From an uncultured Bacilli bacterium (GTDB taxonomy: Bacteria > Bacillota_I > Bacilli_A > RF39 > UBA660): a stretch of DNA of 8,358 nt. The notes below the pieces were generated by a model. That model was not told the origin of the DNA, did no database searches, and saw only the letters and a program-made list of their open reading frames with translations. The position numbers were made by a program, and so were the translations under genes. Shown piece after piece: positions 1-6,558 of this stretch. How positions within the stretch are numbered: the first letter of the stretch is position 1; each line of letters starts with the position of its first letter. The stretch spans positions 1 through 8,358 of the forward strand of contig CAKPJE010000045.1 of assembly GCA_934162555.1 (NCBI GenBank), read 5' to 3'.

Positions 1-46
1 CACATATACTATACAATAAAAAAACAGAAAATCCTTTTAAAAAATC

Positions 47-71
47 AAAAAAATTTCACTTTCGTGAAACT
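47..71 (-). terminator. Rho-independent terminator after ugd
   Basis: The minus-strand transcript reads TTTCAC-GAAA-GTGAAA: a perfect 6-bp stem (arms 69-64 and 59-54) closed by a GNRA-type GAAA loop, extendable by G-U and A-U pairs into the ugd stop codon. Seven U follow, then GA and six more U. It begins within bases of the stop codon and marks the end of the cluster transcript. Confidence 0.88.
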
Positions 72-1421
72 TTATCTTTTTCTCAAAACCTTTTCTCTAC
101 CAACAGAAACATATTCAATATTTGCTTTTGCCATTTCTTTTAAATTATAGCAATTTCTACCATCTAATACCAAAGGTTGCTTCATTAATTTTAAATAATT
201 GTTAATATCATAATTTACAACATCTGGCCATTCAGTCATTATTAATGTTGCATCAACACCAGTTATTGCTTCATCAATAGAATTAAAATATTCAATCTTT
301 CCATTAATTGTATCATTCGTAATTTTAGAAGCAATCTTTTTCTTAAAACTCTCTACACTAATAGGATCATAAGCACGAACATTCGCACCCTCGTCTAATA
401 ATAATTCTATATTATCAATAGAAGGAGCCTCTCTCAAATCATCAGTACCAGGTTTAAAAGTTAAACCCAAAACAGCAATATTTTTATTCTCCAAACTATC
501 AAAATATTCCTTTAATTTTCTATACATCAAAATCTTTTGAGCCTTATTTACCTCAATACAAGCCTTTACAGTCTTTAGCTCGCAATCCAAATCCTTACTT
601 AACCAATGTAAAGCTTTAGTATCCTTAGGAAAACAAGAACCACCAAAACCTATACCAGCTTTCAAAAATTTACTGCCTATTCTTGAATCATAACCCATTC
701 CTTTAGTTACTTCTTCGATATCAGCGCCTACTCTCTCACAAAAGTTTGCAATTTCATTAATATAAGAAATCTTAAGTGCAAGAAAATCATTTGATGCATA
801 TTTTACCATTTCAGCACTTCTTCTATTCATTGATAAATAAGGTACCTTATATGGCTTTTTAGTAAGTGGTGAATAAAGCTTTTTCATTATTCTTTCAGCC
901 ACTCTATTTTCAGTACCAACAACTATTCTTGAAGCATGCAATGTATCCCTTACAGCAGTTCCTTGCGCTAGGAACTCGGGATTAGATGCAACATACACTT
1001 TTATTCCTTTTTTTACGTTATTTTTTAAATATTCTTCAACTTTATCATTTGTTCCAATAGGTACAGTAGATTTAACAACTACTACCACATCTTTTTCAAC
1101 ACTTTCAGCAATTTGTCTTACTACAGTTTTTACATAATCTAAATTTGCTGAACCATCTATTCTTTCAGGTGTACCAACGCCTATAAATATAACATCAGCA
1201 TCTTTATAAGCCATTTTATAGTCTGTTGTATATACTAACCTTTCTTTATCTTCATTCATCAATTCTTCAAGTCCATCTTCATATATAGGACTCTTTCCCA
1301 TTCTCATTGTTTTTATCTTTTCTTCATCAACATCAACACATGTTACATTATGACCAATATGCGCTAAAGCAACACCAGTTACTAAACCAACATATCCAGT
1401 CCCAGCTACAGCTACTTTCAT
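72..1421 (-). CDS. ugd: UDP-glucose 6-dehydrogenase
   Basis: Cytosolic NAD-dependent enzyme that oxidises UDP-glucose twice to UDP-glucuronate, the precursor for acidic capsule sugars and the likely substrate of the neighbouring epimerase. The 449-residue length is typical. The N-terminal Rossmann domain has GTGYVGL (7-13) and D30, then GVGTP (81-85), KSTVP (117-121) and NPEFLAQG (147-154). The central helix region contains EMVKYASNDFLALK (204-217) with the conserved Lys207 and Asn211. The catalytic loop GIGFGGSCFPKD (256-267) holds the nucleophile Cys263 and Asp267. The C-terminal UDP-binding domain has LGLTFKPGTDDLREAPS (318-334). All key residues are present. The ATG is set by GGAGGT six bases upstream. 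A 119-base gap with a hairpin and possible promoters separates it from the operon, and a terminator follows its stop codon, so it may be partly expressed on its own. Sampled GC is about 33 %, the highest in the window. A UDP-ManNAc dehydrogenase is less likely from the motif set. Confidence 0.96.
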   Translation of the reverse strand: MKVAVAGTGYVGLVTGVALAHIGHNVTCVDVDEEKIKTMRMGKSPIYEDGLEELMNEDKERLVYTTDYKMAYKDADVIFIGVGTPERIDGSANLDYVKTVVRQIAESVEKDVVVVVKSTVPIGTNDKVEEYLKNNVKKGIKVYVASNPEFLAQGTAVRDTLHASRIVVGTENRVAERIMKKLYSPLTKKPYKVPYLSMNRRSAEMVKYASNDFLALKISYINEIANFCERVGADIEEVTKGMGYDSRIGSKFLKAGIGFGGSCFPKDTKALHWLSKDLDCELKTVKACIEVNKAQKILMYRKLKEYFDSLENKNIAVLGLTFKPGTDDLREAPSIDNIELLLDEGANVRAYDPISVESFKKKIASKITNDTINGKIEYFNSIDEAITGVDATLIMTEWPDVVNYDINNYLKLMKQPLVLDGRNCYNLKEMAKANIEYVSVGREKVLRKR

Positions 1422-1427
1422 AAATTT

Positions 1428-1433
1428 ACCTCC
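1428..1433 (-). promoter_or_regulatory. Strong ribosome binding site of ugd
   Basis: GGAGGT lies six bases before the ATG at 1421, an almost ideal Shine-Dalgarno sequence. It fixes the ugd start, and it is stronger than the sites seen at the glycosyltransferase genes. Confidence 0.85.
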
Positions 1434-1440
1434 ATAAATG

Positions 1441-1449
1441 AATATAACA
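1441..1449 (-). promoter_or_regulatory. Candidate extended -10 promoter element for ugd (TGTTATATT)
   Basis: The minus strand reads TG-T-TATATT, an extended -10 with one mismatch. A -35 at the usual distance is not evident (TTGGCA lies only 10 bases upstream). It would start a transcript close to the ugd ribosome binding site, leaving a very short leader, which makes it less likely than the other candidate. Confidence 0.25.
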
Positions 1450-1463
1450 CAAAATTTGCCAAA

Positions 1464-1491
1464 AATATAGTTTTTTTAGAAAAAATACCAA
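1464..1491 (-). promoter_or_regulatory. Candidate ugd promoter (-35 TTGGTA, -10 TATATT)
   Basis: TTGGTA (1491-1486, four of six consensus bases) and TATATT (1469-1464, five of six) are 16 bases apart, just downstream of the hairpin and about 45 bases before the ugd ATG. The -10 overlaps one arm of the 9-bp inverted repeat. Such matches arise by chance in AT-rich DNA. Confidence 0.35.
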
Positions 1492-1516
1492 AAAAAAGAC
1501 ATTTTTTGTCTTTTTT
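1491..1516 (-). terminator. Hairpin with U-tract between epimerase and ugd; weak intrinsic terminator or attenuator
   Basis: In the minus-strand transcript, AAAAAAGACA pairs perfectly with TGTCTTTTTT over 10 bp around a five-base A loop, and a run of seven T (the last being base 1491) then GGTATTTTTT follows. It begins 24 bases after the epimerase stop. Only two pairs are G-C, so termination may be partial. The hairpin is A-flanked and T-flanked on both strands, so it could work in either direction. Confidence 0.6.
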
Positions 1517-1540
1517 AGCACTATTTCCTACATTTTTGGC

Positions 1541-2497
1541 TTATTTGGTTTTATACCATTTTACAAATTTTTTTATTCCTTCCTCGAAAGGAGTTTGTGG
1601 ATTATAACCAATCATATTTTTGGCCTTATCGATACAAGCATAAGTTCTATCAACATCACCAGGTTGCATAGGCAATTCCTCAATATCTGGTACAACATTT
1701 AAACACTTTCCAATTATATTAATCATTTCTTTTAGTGATACAGGTGATGAATTGCCCAAATTAAGTATTTCATAAACGTTACTATTATTTAAACAATAAT
1801 TAACGCTTCTCTCAATACCATCAACTATATCACCAATATATGTATAATCTCTTGAAGTACTACCATCACCAAACATTGGTATTTTTTTACCCTCTAACAT
1901 CAATCTTGTAAATTTATTGATTGCCAAATCAGGTCTTTGTCTTGGACCATAAACAGTAAAAAATCTTAACATTATAACATTCATATTATATAGTTTATGA
2001 TAAACATGAGTCATTACCTCATTAGCTTTTTTAGTTGCTGCATATGGACTAATAGCAAAATCAACTATATCAGATTCTTTAAAAGGTACAGTTTTTGAAT
2101 TGCCATACACACTACTACTTGATGCCATAACCAAATTCATAATTCTTTTTTCTTTCATACATTCAAGTATATTTTGTGTTCCCAAACAATTTACTTCCTG
2201 ATATAAAACAGGATTTTCTATACTTGGTCTAACACCAGCCATTGCAGCTAAATGAACTACTACTTCAATATTATTTTCACTAAAAATCTTATTTAATAAT
2301 TCCTTATCCCTTATATCTCCTCTATATAGTTTATAATTTTCATTTTCTAAAGCATTTTTAATATTATTTTCTTTAATTTGTGGATTATAAAAATCACAAA
2401 AATTATCTATTACTACTACCCTATTATTCTTTTCTAATAAATCATCTGCTAAGCTAGAACCAATAAATCCAGCTCCCCCAGTTATTAAATATGTCAT
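1541..2497 (-). CDS. NAD-dependent sugar epimerase, probable UDP-glucuronate 4-epimerase
   Basis: Cytosolic short-chain dehydrogenase/reductase of the extended type, likely interconverting UDP-glucuronate and UDP-galacturonate through an NAD-bound 4-keto intermediate. The 318 residues carry the NAD-binding GGAGFIG (7-13), D31 after the second strand, HLAA (82-85), the catalytic S127-S129 region and the Y152-x3-K156 pair in PYAATKKA. AGVRPSIENP (87-96), RFFTVYGPRQRPDLA (178-192) and LPMQPGDVDRTYA (275-287) match the pattern of UDP-glucuronate epimerases more closely than that of GalE. The adjoining gene makes UDP-glucuronate, which supports this. Alternatives are a UDP-glucose or UDP-GlcNAc 4-epimerase or a related dehydratase. 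The start overlaps the wzx stop by four bases (ATGA). Its GC content (about 30 % on five sampled lines) is higher than that of the transferases. It is the last gene before a hairpin that may end or reduce transcription. Confidence 0.88.
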   Translation of the reverse strand: MTYLITGGAGFIGSSLADDLLEKNNRVVVIDNFCDFYNPQIKENNIKNALENENYKLYRGDIRDKELLNKIFSENNIEVVVHLAAMAGVRPSIENPVLYQEVNCLGTQNILECMKEKRIMNLVMASSSSVYGNSKTVPFKESDIVDFAISPYAATKKANEVMTHVYHKLYNMNVIMLRFFTVYGPRQRPDLAINKFTRLMLEGKKIPMFGDGSTSRDYTYIGDIVDGIERSVNYCLNNSNVYEILNLGNSSPVSLKEMINIIGKCLNVVPDIEELPMQPGDVDRTYACIDKAKNMIGYNPQTPFEEGIKKFVKWYKTK

Positions 2498-4005
2498 ATT
2501 TCCTCCAATTTTTTATTTATTTTTTTAGATAATTTAATATTTTTTATAAAATTTCTATTTACTATCAAGCTTATAAATAAAACAACTACGATAGATAAAA
2601 CTAAAACACAAAAAGCATTAATTGCCCAATTTAAATATGAAGTATATTCAACAAAAATAACATATTTGCTAAATACAATTATCAATACAAATTCTAATAA
2701 TAATGTTACTATTTTTTTTATTGATGCCCAATTACTGCGATTCAAAATATTTTTATTTGAATACCAAATAAATTCAATCGTTCTAATAAGCATTGCAAAT
2801 GCTGTACCAATAGCAACCCCAATTAATCCATATTTTTTTACCAATATTAACGAAATAACAAAATTAGTTATTGCCTCAATCCAAGCACCAACTCTAGTTT
2901 GTTTAAAATGACCTGCTGATTTTATTAAATTATTATATGGTTGTCTAATAGCCCAAATTAATTCACCAATTACAATCAAATAACCAAATATTGGTTGGCT
3001 ATAATTTAAATCCGCAATCGATAAAGTAAAAACTTTAACAAAAGGTGTTACAAGAACAAATGAACAACTATAAATAACAGCTAATAACATATAAAATAAA
3101 GATTCATAATTATCAAATTTACTTTCCAAATTCCCCTTTTTATCTAAAGCAAGTAAATTTCCAAAAAAAGATTCCATGCTATCATTAAAACTTTGAATAA
3201 CTTGTCTAAGTCCATTAGTAACAGTTGAATAAACAGAATAAATTGAAATAGCATCAAAATTTGAAAAAAACGTTAAAACTGTAACATCAGTATTTGAGTG
3301 TACAACTGCTGCTACATGCTGAGCAAGTCCATCCCACTTTTGCTTCAATTTATATTCTTTATCACAATTCTTAAAATCTATATTATAATATTTTTTTACA
3401 ATAACATTTTGAATAATAGGTCTTATAATATAAGCAATTGAAGTACCAAGCTTTAAAATTCGAATATCTGATTTAAAATAAATAAATATCAAAACCAAAA
3501 CTAAATTCAATATATATCCGCCAATTTGAATTAAAGAAACAATATATGTTTTTTGATCTGCCTGTAAAAATAGCTTATAAGTCATTCCAAAATAATATTC
3601 AGCAAATACATTTATTGAAATAATAAGAATTAAAGAAAAAGTAAACCAGTAATTAAATTCTGATGTAACAACTAAAGGATAAAGTATTGTTAAAACAAAT
3701 ACATAGCCCAAAAATATAAAGGACAATTTTTTAAAAAATTTCTCTGATGCATATAAAATATCACTAATTTGCTTATTATCATTTTTACTTAATGGTTTAT
3801 ATAAAGAAGCCTTTATAACTGGTCCAACACCAGCTTCAAGCAAAGTAATATAAGACAAAAATTGTGTAATTGATGTTATTAATCCATTTAATGATGAACC
3901 ATATTCTTTAATAATTAATTTATTTACAACAAAGCTTGTTGAAAAGATAACAACCTGCATAACAATTGCAGATATTATGTTCCAAATAGTTCTTTTTGTC
4001 TTCAT
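2494..4005 (-). CDS. wzx: Polysaccharide flippase (Wzx, MOP superfamily)
   Basis: Integral membrane transporter expected to flip the undecaprenyl-diphosphate-linked repeat unit across the cytoplasmic membrane. From the ATG chosen here it has 503 residues, the normal length, with about 12 to 14 hydrophobic spans spread along the chain. The N-terminal part shows the pattern KLIIKEYGSSLNGLITSITQ followed by LLEAGVGPVIKASLYKPLS. A central cytoplasmic-type segment contains KWDGLAQHVAAVVHSNTD, and the C-terminal half contains KYGLIGVAIGTAFAMLIRT. All are typical of Wzx-like proteins. A GTG four codons upstream (4017) is in frame but has no ribosome binding site. The ATG at 4005 has GTGGGA six bases upstream and gives the usual short basic N-terminus (MKTKR) before span one, so I prefer it. 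The gene ends inside the start of the epimerase (ATGA overlap). It lies next to wzy, its expected partner. Confidence 0.9.
   Translation of the reverse strand: MKTKRTIWNIISAIVMQVVIFSTSFVVNKLIIKEYGSSLNGLITSITQFLSYITLLEAGVGPVIKASLYKPLSKNDNKQISDILYASEKFFKKLSFIFLGYVFVLTILYPLVVTSEFNYWFTFSLILIISINVFAEYYFGMTYKLFLQADQKTYIVSLIQIGGYILNLVLVLIFIYFKSDIRILKLGTSIAYIIRPIIQNVIVKKYYNIDFKNCDKEYKLKQKWDGLAQHVAAVVHSNTDVTVLTFFSNFDAISIYSVYSTVTNGLRQVIQSFNDSMESFFGNLLALDKKGNLESKFDNYESLFYMLLAVIYSCSFVLVTPFVKVFTLSIADLNYSQPIFGYLIVIGELIWAIRQPYNNLIKSAGHFKQTRVGAWIEAITNFVISLILVKKYGLIGVAIGTAFAMLIRTIEFIWYSNKNILNRSNWASIKKIVTLLLEFVLIIVFSKYVIFVEYTSYLNWAINAFCVLVLSIVVVLFISLIVNRNFIKNIKLSKKINKKLEEI
2502..2506 (-). promoter_or_regulatory. 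Ribosome binding site of the epimerase gene, inside the end of wzx
   Basis: GGAGG lies four bases before the ATG at 2497 and encodes part of the last wzx residues (L-E-E-I). With the ATGA overlap at 2494-2497, translation of the two genes is probably coupled. Confidence 0.8.
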
Positions 4006-4020
4006 AATTTTTCCCACTTT

Positions 4021-5442
4021 CTATATCTTATTCAACAACTTTTGTAATTTTTCATTTCTCATAAATACATAATCATGAAAAACATATATAAATAATACTT
4101 CTGCAGTAATAAGTATTATTTCAGCAGTTGTATGACCAAAATCTGATCTATGAAATGAATAAGTTAAAATCAACAATGAAAAATATTCTAATAAGCAAAA
4201 ATAATTTTTTGATTTTATTTTATTTTCAAAGAATATTAATATATATCCATAAAAGAAGTAAATAATTGAACCAAAATACCAAAAATTCCAGTATGTTTCT
4301 AAAATTGATGAAAAACCAGTACTAGCAATACTTGATATTTCAGATTTTTTAGGAAAATATTTATCACGGAATTCATAAGTTATCATTTTAGGTTTTTCTC
4401 CAGGATAAACATAGGTAGGAATAACATGAACTAGTCCTTCAACATAACTTTTTCCATATAGTAATTCATAATCACCGGTAACATAAAATTTATTGAAATT
4501 CCCATATGTACAACCAAATTCAGACAAAGCTGGATTTAAATTTTTTAAAACATAATTAATAGTCATCTTTTCTTTAAATTTAGGAAAATCAGAAAACATT
4601 AATTTGATATTACCACGCAAAACAAAAGTTAATCCTAAAATTATATATACAGTTCCCAATATAGCAATATGTTTAGTTTTAATCTTTGTTAATGGTTTTA
4701 CAGCAAATAACATAACTATCACAAAAATAAAAATTGCAAGTAAAGGTCCTCTTCTTCCCAAAGTCAAAATGATAAATAAATATGGTAAAAGTAGTACTAA
4801 AGATATAATTAATTGTTTAATATCAAATTTTTTTCCACTACTCAAAGATAAGCACAAATAAACACAATATGAAGCAAGTGAAACATAAAAAGTATATAAT
4901 GAAGGCAAAGTTAAAATCAATTCATCCGCTAATGCCTGATATATTGCTTTTCCTGCAAATAAAGTAGGAAAACCTCCAACTCTCAAAAAATTTATAAATT
5001 CAAAAATAGAAGTAATAGCAAAACCAACATATGCAACAAGTAAAAAATACTTTTCTTTACCATTACTATTAACATCAATATTAACACATTTATTTTTTTT
5101 AGAAGAATAAACAATACCTAATAGTAAAAAAAGGCTGCATAAAGCATAAGCAACTAAATATGGACAATAATTAAACTTATTACCATAAGTTGAGGAAAAT
5201 TGATTTAACCATGCTGTTGATATAACACCAGCTAAACCATATAGTACGTGAAAACAACAAAAAAGTGTTGAAAAATTAACAAAATTACCCGTTATATCCT
5301 TAACAATAAAAATAAGTAAAATGCTTGCACATAAAAGCATAATTATACTAATATCACGCAATCCCAAAATTGAAAGGAAAAAGCTTAGTACAAAAATAAT
5401 ACAACTAGCGCAAATCTTTTTATTACTTTTTACCCATTCCAC
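4021..5442 (-). CDS. wzy: Oligosaccharide repeat-unit polymerase (Wzy)
   Basis: Integral membrane polymerase that joins undecaprenyl-diphosphate-linked repeat units on the outer face of the cytoplasmic membrane. The 473-residue protein has about 12 hydrophobic spans, for example around 11-27, 58-75, 96-112, 132-152, 180-200, 210-228, 233-248, 258-275, 385-405 and 438-458. The motif GRRGPLL (229-235) lies between two spans, and a large polar loop (about 277-384) contains ELLYGKSYVEGL (326-337), IPTYVYPGEKP (341-351) and TGFSSILETYWNFW (375-388). This layout is typical of bacterial Wzy/O-antigen polymerases, in which the loop arginines are thought to be functional. The start is GTG at 5442; an in-frame TGA lies two codons upstream and the next in-frame ATG would lose the first spans. 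AGGGAAG about eight bases upstream is a modest ribosome binding site. Wzy proteins diverge strongly, and the unit polymerised is unknown. Confidence 0.88.
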   Translation of the reverse strand: MEWVKSNKKICASCIIFVLSFFLSILGLRDISIIMLLCASILLIFIVKDITGNFVNFSTLFCCFHVLYGLAGVISTAWLNQFSSTYGNKFNYCPYLVAYALCSLFLLLGIVYSSKKNKCVNIDVNSNGKEKYFLLVAYVGFAITSIFEFINFLRVGGFPTLFAGKAIYQALADELILTLPSLYTFYVSLASYCVYLCLSLSSGKKFDIKQLIISLVLLLPYLFIILTLGRRGPLLAIFIFVIVMLFAVKPLTKIKTKHIAILGTVYIILGLTFVLRGNIKLMFSDFPKFKEKMTINYVLKNLNPALSEFGCTYGNFNKFYVTGDYELLYGKSYVEGLVHVIPTYVYPGEKPKMITYEFRDKYFPKKSEISSIASTGFSSILETYWNFWYFGSIIYFFYGYILIFFENKIKSKNYFCLLEYFSLLILTYSFHRSDFGHTTAEIILITAEVLFIYVFHDYVFMRNEKLQKLLNKI

Positions 5443-5449
5443 AAATCAT
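5423..5449 (-). other. Overlapping 8-codon mini-ORF at the wzy start
   Basis: An ATG at 5449 opens a reading frame encoding MICGMGKK and ending at TAA (5425-5423). It overlaps the wzy GTG start at 5442 in another frame. AAGGGA lies a few bases upstream of this ATG and is about as well placed for it as for the GTG. Whether it is translated is unknown; it may only be a chance ATG. Confidence 0.3.
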
Positions 5450-5462
5450 ACTTCCCTTCTTA

Positions 5463-6548
5463 TCAAAAATAACAAATTTTTACAAACTCATCAGTAATTT
5501 GTTCAATCATATATTTTTTTTCTATAAAATCCTTTTTATAATCTTTTCTTTTTTCTATTTTGTCATTCAAAATTATATTAGCCCATTCCTCTGCAGATTT
5601 ATCTAAGTCAATATATTTAACCAATCCAGTTATATTTGCTTCTTTAGTAATGGTACTAGAAATATAACAAGAAAGTCCAGAAGCTTCTGCCTCAATTATA
5701 ACATTTGGCATTCCTTCAAATAAAGAAGGAAAAATTATTTTATCAAAAGCCATAAAATATTCATTTACATTCTTCTTTGGACCAAGTAAAAGAACATTTT
5801 GTTCAATATTCAATTCTTTTATTTTTTCTAGTATATCTTGCTTTAACTCGCCTTCACCAATTAAAACTAAAATACTATTCTTATCTTTTTTTAATATTTC
5901 TTCAAATATACTAAGTAAAAACATATGATTTTTTTGTTTATTTAATCGTCCAACATGACCATATAAAGTCTTATTGTCAACATTTAATTCTTTTCTTATT
6001 TTATTTCTTATCTCATCTTTAAATCTAAAATCTTCATAATTTAAAGCATTATGTAAAATAGTAACACTATTATTTTTAACTGCATTTTTACCGAAAACAA
6101 ATTCAGCTGCTTCAGTAGAAGGTGCAATTTTTACATTTGGGATTATTTTAGGTAAAAAACCAAATAATTTATTAATCATTTCACCATCAGTTACGCCAGC
6201 ATTACTAGATCTATAAATTAATTTTCTTGCTCCACCACATTTAGCCGCAAACAAATCCAAACTAGCAAGAGATTGCTGACTTGTTCTTAAAACAGAATCA
6301 TATTTTTCATTTTTTACAAGTTTTTTAATGGCACTAAAAGTTTTAAAAGGATTTTTAGATTTTGGTGGTACATAAAATATTTTTCCACCCAATTTTTTTA
6401 TTTCTTCATCATAAAAACCACTTTCTTTTTTTGAAACACAAAAATCCATCTGGTACTTACTTTTATCCAATTGACGATAAATTTTCATCAAAAAAGTTTC
6501 CGCACCGCCTCTATCCATACTAGACACAATACATAATAATTTCTTCAT
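5463..6548 (-). CDS. GT-B glycosyltransferase, family 4 (EpsF/CapH-like)
   Basis: Likely cytoplasmic, membrane-peripheral retaining glycosyltransferase of the EpsF/CapH-like group used in capsule and exopolysaccharide assembly. At 361 residues it has the usual length. The N-terminal domain starts MKKLLCIVSSMDRGGAETF, with the family GGAET loop at 14-18. The C-terminal domain starts near residue 193 with GHVGRLNKQKNH (197-208), then LIGEGELK (229-236), LLGPKKNV (254-261) and FPSLFEGMPNVIIEAEASG (273-291). The EX7E motif is intact, with E278 and E286. There is no signal peptide or transmembrane segment. The ATG sits four bases after AGGTG and seven bases after the previous stop. The gene ends TGA followed directly by TAA, a tandem stop, and the polymerase gene starts 20 bases on. 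Donor and acceptor sugars cannot be inferred; CapH-like refers to the fold group, not to a proven function. Confidence 0.93.
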   Translation of the reverse strand: MKKLLCIVSSMDRGGAETFLMKIYRQLDKSKYQMDFCVSKKESGFYDEEIKKLGGKIFYVPPKSKNPFKTFSAIKKLVKNEKYDSVLRTSQQSLASLDLFAAKCGGARKLIYRSSNAGVTDGEMINKLFGFLPKIIPNVKIAPSTEAAEFVFGKNAVKNNSVTILHNALNYEDFRFKDEIRNKIRKELNVDNKTLYGHVGRLNKQKNHMFLLSIFEEILKKDKNSILVLIGEGELKQDILEKIKELNIEQNVLLLGPKKNVNEYFMAFDKIIFPSLFEGMPNVIIEAEASGLSCYISSTITKEANITGLVKYIDLDKSAEEWANIILNDKIEKRKDYKKDFIEKKYMIEQITDEFVKICYF

Positions 6549-6552
6549 CTTA

Positions 6553-6558
6553 CACCTA
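6553..6558 (-). promoter_or_regulatory. Ribosome binding site fused to the upstream stop codon
   Basis: The minus strand again reads TAGGTG. TAG ends the preceding glycosyltransferase and AGGTG is the Shine-Dalgarno sequence for the ATG at 6548, with only four bases between them. This repeats the arrangement at 7596-7601. Confidence 0.65.

Larger units (their letters stand above)
1458..1540. repeat. Long-range 9-bp inverted repeat around the intergenic hairpin
   Basis: gccaaaaat at 1458-1466 is the exact reverse complement of atttttggc at 1532-1540. The arms enclose 65 bases that contain the 10-bp hairpin at 1492-1516, so the gap can fold as nested stems. AT-rich sequence makes chance pairs common, but each arm here carries a GCC/GGC end. 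Function is unknown. Confidence 0.45.

Noticed and set aside
1..46. Promoter-like TATAGT/TATATG on the minus strand at the left edge
   Set aside because: No -35 element at a workable distance (positions 31-36 read AAGGAT on that strand) and no following gene is visible, so it is not supported.
1441..1540. Riboswitch or small RNA in the gap before ugd
   Set aside because: The stretch is about 100 bases of mostly A/T with simple stems; no conserved riboswitch core or tRNA-like fold is recognisable. Kept only as hairpin and inverted repeat.
2666..2911. Plus-strand open frame of 81 codons inside wzx
   Set aside because: It lies antisense within a well-supported gene, has low-complexity composition from AT-rich codons, no ribosome binding site and no recognisable domain.
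4604..4861. Plus-strand open frame of 85 codons inside wzy
   Set aside because: Antisense shadow of the polymerase gene; no family resemblance and no initiation signals.
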